A stretch of 7,719 nucleotides of DNA from an uncultured Lachnospiraceae bacterium (lineage in GTDB: Bacteria; Bacillota_A; Clostridia; Lachnospirales; Lachnospiraceae), in contig CAJKKX010000097.1 in assembly GCA_905200565.1 (NCBI GenBank), positions 1 to 7,719 of the forward strand, in the 5' to 3' direction. Under the pieces are notes generated by a model. It saw nothing but the letters and a program-made list of their open reading frames with translations, was not told where the DNA came from and made no database searches. Below are positions 1-5,035 of the stretch, piece by piece (position 1 is the first letter of the stretch; the number at the start of each line of letters is the position of its first letter). The position numbers were made by a program, and so were the translations under genes.

Positions 1-330
1 CGCCACAATGTTAGTGTAATATTTGATATTGGCAGAGGTAGGCACCGCCGTGATCAGATCCCTGATAAATTCCAGACTGCTGATTTCCGGAGGGACGTCT
101 TTTTCCCGAAGTCTGTCCTGAAGCGTGATCAGATCGACGGGTTTCCCCTCGTTATACAGTTCCAGCATCGCATCGAACAGGACGCCATACTGATGTTGAT
201 AGAAATCGGTGCTGTCAATAATTTCAGAAGCGGTCATAATCGCCTCGCGATCGATCAGCATGGAGCCGATTACGGACTGCTCGGCTTCTGCGCTGTGGGG
301 CAGTACCCGTTTAATCAGTGCTTCCTCCAT
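1..330 (-). CDS. dnaB: Replicative DNA helicase DnaB, N-terminal fragment (runs off the window)
   Basis: This is the 5' part of the gene for the hexameric helicase that unwinds DNA at the replication fork and recruits DnaG primase. Only the first 110 residues lie in the window. They begin MEEALIKRVLPHSAEAEQSV and continue through features typical of the DnaB N-terminal helical domain: an AEAEQSVIGSML segment (residues 14-25), GKPVDLITL (64-72) and TAVPTSANIKYY (about 95-106). The Walker A/RecA-like ATPase domain would lie beyond the edge, so ATPase motifs cannot be checked. The start ATG (330-328) is preceded by AGGAGG at 335-340, four bases away. The gene is third in the gdpP-rplI-dnaB order common in Firmicutes, and its Shine-Dalgarno overlaps the rplI stop, so translational coupling with rplI is likely. 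The identification rests on recognition of the N-terminal domain and the gene order. Confidence 0.95.
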   Translation of the reverse strand, partial: MEEALIKRVLPHSAEAEQSVIGSMLIDREAIMTASEIIDSTDFYQHQYGVLFDAMLELYNEGKPVDLITLQDRLREKDVPPEISSLEFIRDLITAVPTSANIKYYTNIVA

Positions 331-334
331 AGTG

Positions 335-341
335 CCTCCTA
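335..341 (-). promoter_or_regulatory. dnaB Shine-Dalgarno overlapping the rplI stop codon
   Basis: On the minus strand the sequence reads TAGGAGGCACTATG. TAG (341-339) is the stop codon of rplI, and AGGAGG (340-335) is a full-strength ribosome binding site for dnaB, four bases from its ATG. The two signals share two bases, so ribosomes terminating on rplI sit directly over the dnaB initiation region. Coupled translation is the inference; the overlap is seen directly. Confidence 0.85.
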
Positions 342-785
342 CGCTTCTTTTACGATAACTTTCAGTTCTGCACTGACCTTCGGATGCAGCTTGATGGTTA
401 CGGATGTTGTTCCCAGAGCTTTGATTGGAGTCGGAAGCTGAATTTTCTTTTTGTCCAGATCGTAGCCGAGCTGAGCTTTTGCGGCTTCAGCGATTTCCTT
501 TGAGGAAACGGAGCCGAACGTTTTGCCGCCCTCGCCGACTTTGATGGATACTTCTACCTGCTTTGTGGCAATTTCAGCGGCAAAAGCCTTTGCATGGTCC
601 AGATTCTCTTTTGCTACTTTTTCCTGATGCGCTTTTTGGAGCTTCAGGTCGTTGATATTTTTTGTGGTGGCTTCCAGCGCGAGTTTTTTTGGAAACAGCG
701 CGTTTCTCGCGTATCCGTCACTGACATTTACAAGGTCTCCCTTTTTGCCGAGGGATTTTACATCTTCTATTAAAATTACTTTCAT
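339..785 (-). CDS. rplI: 50S ribosomal protein L9
   Basis: L9 binds 23S rRNA near the L1 stalk base and bridges out from the large subunit, and it affects reading-frame maintenance. The 148-residue product begins [19 protein letters not shown], the classic L9 N-terminal domain, with [16 protein letters not shown] (about residues 21-36) as the rRNA-binding signature. A long Lys/Ala/Glu-rich connecting helix follows (about 40-75). The C-terminal domain carries [18 protein letters not shown] (about 83-100) and ends VIVKEA. The length is normal for the family (about 148-150). The open frame extends upstream to an ATG at 818, adding 11 residues, but that ATG has no good ribosome site. The ATG at 785 has GGAGG at 791-795 at ideal spacing and gives the canonical MKVIL start. 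The gene lies 34 nt after the gdpP stop and directly before dnaB, presumably in one transcript. Confidence 0.97.
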   Translation of the reverse strand: MKVILIEDVKSLGKKGDLVNVSDGYARNALFPKKLALEATTKNINDLKLQKAHQEKVAKENLDHAKAFAAEIATKQVEVSIKVGEGGKTFGSVSSKEIAEAAKAQLGYDLDKKKIQLPTPIKALGTTSVTIKLHPKVSAELKVIVKEA

Positions 786-800
786 ATGTTCCTCCATTCC

Positions 801-816
801 GCCAGTTTCTTCTGGC
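801..816 (-). other. Small hairpin between gdpP and rplI
   Basis: GCCAG (801-805) and CTGGC (812-816) form a perfect 5-bp stem with a 6-base loop in the 34-nt gap after the gdpP stop. On the mRNA it sits five bases before the rplI Shine-Dalgarno (795-791). There is no T-run after it, so it is not an intrinsic terminator. It could modestly affect rplI initiation or mark a processing site, or it may be chance. Confidence 0.3.
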
Positions 817-819
817 ATA

Positions 820-2874
820 TTAAATAGCTCCTTCTTCTGACATTTTTACCAAAGTATCTTTTAGTTTCTGCCGTGCGTCCTCAAGTGATACGCCGTCAAG
901 CTGAGCGCCGGCAATGTTCAGATGGCCGCCGCCGCCCATGCGCTCCATAATAATCTGTACATTTACTTCATCAATGGCGCGGGCGCTGATATAGATTCGG
1001 CCCTTGAATTCCGTCATGACAAAGGACGCCTTGATTCCGATGATATTCAAAAGTTCGTTTGCCGCCTGTGCGCCTACGACGGTAGGGCTTTCCAGACCCT
1101 TTAGAGGCGGGCAGATACTGATGGCGTAGCAGTCCATAAAAACCTCTGCATGGCGGACAGCTTCAGCTCTCGCTTTGTAAGAAATCATATCGTTTCGGAA
1201 CATTTTTCTTACGCGGGTTACGTCCGCGCCGCAGCGGCGCAGGAAAGCGGCGGCTTCAAAGGTACGCACGCCGGTTTTGGTAACAAAATTATTGGTGTCA
1301 ATGATAATACCTGCATAAATGCAGTCCGCCTCCCGGCTTTTCAGCTTCACATTATCCGAAAAATACTGAAGAATCTCTGCAATCATCTCACAGGCCGAGG
1401 ATGCGTAGGGTTCAATGTAAGAGAGCACGGCATTTTTGATGACTTCGCTGCTTTGCCTGTGGTGGTCGAGCACGACGATGGTTTTCGTCTTATGGAGCAG
1501 GGATTCACATTCCGTCATATTCGGACGGTTCGTATCCACCACGACGACAACGGTATCGTTGCCCACGATGGATTCCGCCTCGGCATGGGTAATAAACATG
1601 TCCTTTTCATAGTCCGGATTATCCAGAAACAGATTCATCCAGGGACGGATGGAGCTGTTGATATCGCCCAGTACAATATGCGCATGCTTATTCAGCATCT
1701 TGGCGGCACAGTACACACCAATGGAAGCGCCGAAAGAATCAATGTCCGTAATCTGATGCCCCATGATAACGACTTTTTTTTTGGCGCCAATAAATTCCCG
1801 CAGCGCCTGCGCCTTTACACGGGCTTTCACACGGGTTCCCTTTTCCATCTGCTGGGATTTGCCGCCGTAATAAGAAATGCTTTCATTATCCTTGACAACA
1901 GCCTGGTCGCCGCCCCGTCCGAGAGCCATCTCAATGGCGATTCTTGCAAACTCACAGTTCTGGAGATAACCGTTTCCGTTGACGCCGATGCCGATACTTA
2001 AAGTCACGCTCATGTCGTTTCCGATGTTTACCGTTTTTACTTCTTCCAGAAGGGAGAAGCGGCATTCCTGCAATTCTCTTAAGCTTTTATATTTCAGCGC
2101 AATAAAATATTTATCTTTTTCAATCTTTTTTACCACGCCGTCCAGACTGGAAATATATTTTGTGATTTTCCGGTCGATCAGAGCCACCAGAAGGGAGCGG
2201 CGCACCTCCTCTACACTGTCCAGAGCCTCGTCATAATTATCAAGGTAAATCAGTCCGGCTGCCATTTTCTGTTCCTGATTTTCACGGATCGCTTCATTTA
2301 AATCCGTGGTATCGAAAAGATACAGGGCAATCAGATAGCTGCTTTCCCGCGGGATTTCGATAATGTCCACAGACTCGTCCAGAATCTCGACCGATATTTT
2401 GCGGAGCTGCACATGATAATCCCGTCCGCCGAAAGCCAGATCAATGGCATTCTGGTTTCTTTTGGAGGGCAGGACCGGGGAATCAATCTCCGGAAACAGG
2501 TACTGGATATTTTTATGATAGTTTCTGTCTTTTCCCGTGATTCTTGCAAACTCATAATTCATCCAGACCAGCTTTCCGTCCGGGTCGAGAAGTGCGTAGG
2601 GGATTTCGAATTCCTCTAACAGTTTTTTCTGTACCTGTCCATACTGGGTGGCAAAGTAAATCATTTCATTCATAATATTAGGCTTAAAGTGAAGCATAAG
2701 AAACAGAGCGATGATGAGATAAATAACGCTGAATACAGATACCACCAGCCCGGCTTTCAGATTTACGCAGTACACCAGAATATTCATGATAATCAGAAAA
2801 ATTGTCATAATCAGCGGCCACTGCATGTAGGATTTGAGCTTGCCGCTAAATTTTATTTTTTTCTTGCCGTTCAT
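820..2874 (-). CDS. gdpP: Cyclic-di-AMP phosphodiesterase GdpP (YybT family)
   Basis: Membrane-bound enzyme that hydrolyses c-di-AMP to 5'-pApA; the family influences osmolyte balance, cell-wall stress and beta-lactam tolerance. In 684-residue numbering there are two membrane helices (about 19-38 and 41-63), a PAS domain (about 80-195), then a degenerate GGDEF domain with GRGGDQ (319-324) in place of GGDEF. The catalytic DHH domain follows. Its metal ligands are visible: H373, D377 and D379 in HQITDIDS, D447 in VVVDTNRP, D470-H471-H472, and D526 in GIIIDTNNF. The DHHA1 domain ends with [14 protein letters not shown] (about 645-658). Length is close to the Bacillus protein (about 660). The first motif reads HxxTDxDS rather than the commoner HxxPDxDA, but all metal-binding positions are kept. 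An upstream in-frame ATG at 2895 is rejected because AGGAGG at 2881-2886 lies six bases before the ATG at 2874 and downstream of the 2895 codon. First gene of the gdpP-rplI-dnaB operon. Confidence 0.96.
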   Translation of the reverse strand: MNGKKKIKFSGKLKSYMQWPLIMTIFLIIMNILVYCVNLKAGLVVSVFSVIYLIIALFLMLHFKPNIMNEMIYFATQYGQVQKKLLEEFEIPYALLDPDGKLVWMNYEFARITGKDRNYHKNIQYLFPEIDSPVLPSKRNQNAIDLAFGGRDYHVQLRKISVEILDESVDIIEIPRESSYLIALYLFDTTDLNEAIRENQEQKMAAGLIYLDNYDEALDSVEEVRRSLLVALIDRKITKYISSLDGVVKKIEKDKYFIALKYKSLRELQECRFSLLEEVKTVNIGNDMSVTLSIGIGVNGNGYLQNCEFARIAIEMALGRGGDQAVVKDNESISYYGGKSQQMEKGTRVKARVKAQALREFIGAKKKVVIMGHQITDIDSFGASIGVYCAAKMLNKHAHIVLGDINSSIRPWMNLFLDNPDYEKDMFITHAEAESIVGNDTVVVVVDTNRPNMTECESLLHKTKTIVVLDHHRQSSEVIKNAVLSYIEPYASSACEMIAEILQYFSDNVKLKSREADCIYAGIIIDTNNFVTKTGVRTFEAAAFLRRCGADVTRVRKMFRNDMISYKARAEAVRHAEVFMDCYAISICPPLKGLESPTVVGAQAANELLNIIGIKASFVMTEFKGRIYISARAIDEVNVQIIMERMGGGGHLNIAGAQLDGVSLEDARQKLKDTLVKMSEEGAI

Positions 2875-2902
2875 GCCAATCCTCCTATACAACATTATTT
2901 AT

Positions 2903-2931
2903 ATCATAGCATTTTTTCAGGATAATGGGAA
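2903..2931 (-). promoter_or_regulatory. Sigma-A-type promoter for the gdpP-rplI-dnaB operon
   Basis: On the minus strand a TATGAT -10 (2908-2903) is preceded by TGC, giving an extended -10 (TGn). A TTCCCA -35 (2931-2926) lies 17 bases upstream. The -10 matches the consensus at 5 of 6 positions and the -35 at 4 of 6. Predicted transcription starts near 2896, leaving a leader of about 22 nt that carries the gdpP AGGAGG. Inferred from motif and spacing only. Confidence 0.65.
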
Positions 2932-2952
2932 GTGATTTTTCGCTCATTCTGG

Positions 2953-2981
2953 CACACTCCGGGAATTTTCTTCATATGATA
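2953..2981 (+). promoter_or_regulatory. Candidate sigma-K-type (mother-cell sporulation) promoter
   Basis: cACA at 2953-2956, a 16-base gap, then CATATGATA at 2973-2981. This fits the sigma-K pattern (mACm, 16-17 bases, CATAnnnTA). Predicted transcription starts near 2988-2990, about 23 nt before the ATG at 3012. The -10 also partly fits sigma-E (CATACAAT, 6 of 8), but no ATA-type -35 lies at the right distance. No convincing sigma-A -35 is present. The motif is short and AT-rich, so chance is possible; the spore-coat-like product raises the odds. Confidence 0.45.
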
Positions 2982-3011
2982 TAGTAAAATGCCTGTGAGG
3001 GAAAGAATCAT

Positions 3012-3689
3012 ATGAATTATCAGGGATGCTACAGATGTCTGAATTGTCCGATGAGGCGTCAGGAAGCAGAGTATAACACGAAAGGGCAGATGGGCTATTT
3101 GCCCGGAGCGCAGATGGGAGACATGGTGGGGTATGCGCCGGGAATGCAGGCAGGACAGCCGGATTATGGAATGGAAATGCAGCCGCAGCCCCAGCCGGAA
3201 TACGGGGCATGGCCAGACAGGATGCAGCCGGAGAGAAACCGTGCAATGCCGCGGATGCCGGAGTATGGGACAGCGCCGCAGATGCCGTATTATCAGATGC
3301 CGGGATATCCGCAGATACTTTGGCAGGAGATGGAGAGTGAACGGGATATGCAGAAGCTCAAAGAAATGTATCCGGATGCAGCGAAGGAGATTCTTCCTTA
3401 TGTAGAAGAAGAGTGCGACAAGATGGAATATGATGGAAGTGTTATGTTTGACGAATATCCGGATCGAGTCATGATGGGAAGAATCCGGAATAACATTTAT
3501 GACAGGGTAAAGGACAGATATGAGCTTCCGGAAGAGGGGGATAAGGATGAGGTTCTGGCTATGAACCGGGAAACCAGGAGACGGTATCCGCCGAGAAAAA
3601 ACTGGCTGGGAGATATGATCGACGTGCTGCTGTTTCAGGAGATGCACCGCAGGAGATGCCGTCACAGAAACTGCCGCGGATGGAGGTAG
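3012..3689 (+). CDS. Met/Pro/Gln/Tyr-rich, Cys-bearing protein, likely spore-coat or spore-associated
   Basis: No named family is recognised. The 225-residue product has three parts. Residues 1-16 carry a CxxCxxC cluster (C6, C9, C12). Residues about 24-104 are low-complexity, rich in Met, Pro, Gln, Gly and Tyr, with repeated P(D/E)YG units at 50-53, 62-65 and 83-86 and several QMG/QMP units. Residues about 108-170 form a charged, probably helical module with YVEEECDKMEYDGS and MFDEYPDRVM, a style I associate with Lachnospiraceae hypothetical proteins. The tail is strongly basic with two Cys (RRRCRHRNCRGWR). There is no signal peptide or membrane segment. GAGGG at 2997-3001 serves the ATG at 3012. 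Tyr/Gly/Pro repeats plus scattered Cys are typical of coat proteins cross-linked in the spore shell, and the upstream region resembles a sigma-K promoter; the spore role is an inference. It is divergent from gdpP and monocistronic by appearance. Confidence 0.8.
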   Translation: MNYQGCYRCLNCPMRRQEAEYNTKGQMGYLPGAQMGDMVGYAPGMQAGQPDYGMEMQPQPQPEYGAWPDRMQPERNRAMPRMPEYGTAPQMPYYQMPGYPQILWQEMESERDMQKLKEMYPDAAKEILPYVEEECDKMEYDGSVMFDEYPDRVMMGRIRNNIYDRVKDRYELPEEGDKDEVLAMNRETRRRYPPRKNWLGDMIDVLLFQEMHRRRCRHRNCRGWR

Positions 3690-3723
3690 AACCCTGCGCC
3701 TGCAATGAATGTGTGTCTGAATG

Positions 3724-3766
3724 TCCCGAAAAAAGAAAGAACGCCTGAGTATTTCTTTTTTCGGGA
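3724..3766. repeat. Perfect 15-bp inverted repeat (hairpin) after the coat-like gene
   Basis: TCCCGAAAAAAGAAA (3724-3738) is the exact reverse complement of TTTCTTTTTTCGGGA (3752-3766), with a 13-base loop. It begins 35 nt after the stop codon at 3687-3689. Unlike a textbook terminator, the T-rich stretch is inside the descending arm and the arm is followed by GGGAGG, not by T residues, on either strand. It may still act as a terminator or 3'-end stabiliser for the upstream gene, or be a small dispersed palindromic repeat. The symmetry is seen directly; the function is open. Confidence 0.7.
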
Positions 3767-3801
3767 GGGAGGAACCGGAAAACAAAAATATAAATTGTGG
3801 G

Positions 3802-3830
3802 TTGTGGTTTTCGCACAAAGCATTTAAAAT
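3802..3830 (+). promoter_or_regulatory. Sigma-A-like promoter for the methyltransferase unit
   Basis: TTGTGG (3802-3807), 17 bases, TAAAAT (3825-3830). The -10 matches consensus at 5 of 6 positions, the -35 at 3 of 6 including the TTG core. Transcription would start near 3837, giving a leader of about 43 nt before the ATG at 3880. The position after the inverted repeat at 3724-3766 supports a separate transcription unit. Confidence 0.5.
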
Positions 3831-3879
3831 AGCATTAATAATAAATTCAGGGTAACCAGGGGAGATTGGCAGAGATAAC

Positions 3880-5019
3880 ATGGACAAACTACAGAAAGTT
3901 TTAGAAGAATGCCTGAACGAAAATCTGGTACAGATTGTATTTAGCGGAGCCAGATATAAAGAAGGGATTCAGAAGATTAAGATACGTCCCATAGAGCAGA
4001 AGGGAAGGGTTCTTTTTCAGGCGTCGAAGAAAAAGGGAAAGCAGGAGATACATCAGAATTATGAGAAGGAAGAGATGATACAGCGCGCAGGCCGGTATCT
4101 GAAAGAGGATTTTAAGCAGATGCAGATGGTCACCACGAAGGAACATATCTCTGTGCTGTCGGGGAAAAAAGGAAATGTGACGATAAAGAGAAAACAGCGC
4201 CGGGAAGAGGGACAGGCGGTGAACCTGTCTCACAATCGAAAGAAGCAGTATATTCTTAAGGAGGGCGTTCCGGTTCCCTTCCTGATCGATCTGGGAGTCA
4301 TGACGCCGGAGGGAAAGGTGATAAAGGCCCGATATGATAAATTTCGTCAGATCAACCGTTTTTTGGAATTTATTGAGGACATCCGTCCGAAACTTGACGG
4401 GAAGAGGGAAGTCACGATCGTGGATTTCGGGTGCGGAAAGTCCTATCTTACTTTTGCCATGTACTATTATCTCAAGGTGCAAAGAGGGCTGGATATCCGG
4501 GTGATCGGACTGGACCTGAAAGAGGACGTCATTTCACACTGTAGCGCATTGGCGGAAAAATACGGCTATGAGAAGCTGACGTTTCTTACGGGCGATATTG
4601 CTTCGTATGAGGGCGCCGAACAGGTGGATATGGTGGTTACCTTACACGCCTGCGACACAGCGACGGACTATGCGCTGGAAAAGGCAGTGAAATGGGGGGC
4701 GAAGGTTATTCTGTCTGTCCCATGCTGCCAGCATGAGCTGAACGGACAGATGCACAGTGAGATTCTGGAGCCGGTCTTGAAATACGGACTGATCCGGGAG
4801 AGGATGGCGGCTCTGGTCACGGACGCACTTCGGGCGGGGCGCCTGGAGGAGCAGGGATACCAGGTACAGATCCTGGAGTTTATTGATATGGAGCATACGC
4901 CGAAAAATATTTTGATTCGCGCAGTAAAAACGGGGGACAAAAAGGAAAATAAGAAGCTTGGCCGGTGTGAGGATTTTCTGGGGGTAGATCCATTGCTGGG
5001 CAGGCTGTTAGAGCCATAA
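3880..5019 (+). CDS. SAM-dependent methyltransferase, METTL25/Methyltransf_32-like
   Basis: The 379-residue protein is a class I (Rossmann-fold) methyltransferase. The SAM-binding motif I is IVDFGCGKSYLTF (180-192), followed by the acidic motif II in VIGLDLK (208-214) and the post-I segment LTGDIAS (236-242). Further conserved-looking motifs are HACDTATD (256-263), SVPCCQHEL (279-287) and EHTPKNILIRA (338-348), a set I associate with bacterial homologues of METTL25-type proteins (Pfam Methyltransf_32). The N-terminal third (1-120) is basic and lacks a recognised domain; YILKEGVPVPFLIDLGVM (124-141) and RYDKFRQINRFLEF (151-164) look family-specific. The substrate is unknown; RNA is plausible given the Lys/Arg-rich N-terminus, but this is a guess. 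The ATG at 3880 has AGGGGAG at 3858-3864, 15 nt away, longer than optimal; no better start is seen downstream. The stop is 16 nt before the next ATG, so the two genes are probably co-transcribed. Confidence 0.85.
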   Translation: MDKLQKVLEECLNENLVQIVFSGARYKEGIQKIKIRPIEQKGRVLFQASKKKGKQEIHQNYEKEEMIQRAGRYLKEDFKQMQMVTTKEHISVLSGKKGNVTIKRKQRREEGQAVNLSHNRKKQYILKEGVPVPFLIDLGVMTPEGKVIKARYDKFRQINRFLEFIEDIRPKLDGKREVTIVDFGCGKSYLTFAMYYYLKVQRGLDIRVIGLDLKEDVISHCSALAEKYGYEKLTFLTGDIASYEGAEQVDMVVTLHACDTATDYALEKAVKWGAKVILSVPCCQHELNGQMHSEILEPVLKYGLIRERMAALVTDALRAGRLEEQGYQVQILEFIDMEHTPKNILIRAVKTGDKKENKKLGRCEDFLGVDPLLGRLLEP

Positions 5020-5035
5020 GGGGAGGCACGAAAGA

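Noticed and set aside
786..818. N-terminal 11-residue extension of L9 from the ATG at 818
   Set aside because: L9 proteins begin MKVIL; the ATG at 785 has GGAGG at ideal spacing, the upstream ATG lies against the gdpP stop with no ribosome site.
1150..2001. Long plus-strand open frame (283 codons) inside gdpP
   Set aside because: It is antisense to a clear GdpP coding region with intact catalytic motifs, lacks a ribosome site and resembles no known protein.
2875..2895. Seven-residue longer GdpP start at 2895
   Set aside because: The AGGAGG at 2881-2886 is downstream of that codon and correctly spaced for the ATG at 2874.
2972..3015. Two TCATATGA palindromes (2972-2979 and 3008-3015) as operator half-sites
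   Set aside because: Each is only 8 bp and AT-rich; one is part of the putative -10 and the other includes the start codon, so independent explanations suffice.
3690..3879. Small RNA or riboswitch in the 190-bp gap
   Set aside because: Apart from the inverted repeat and promoter elements I see no conserved riboswitch core or small-RNA-like promoter-terminator pair.
2904..3887. Long minus-strand open frame (327 codons) across the coat-like gene
   Set aside because: It is a shadow of the biased Met/Pro/Gln codons on the plus strand; the predicted protein is His/Arg/Ser/Leu-rich without domains, and it would run through the gdpP promoter.
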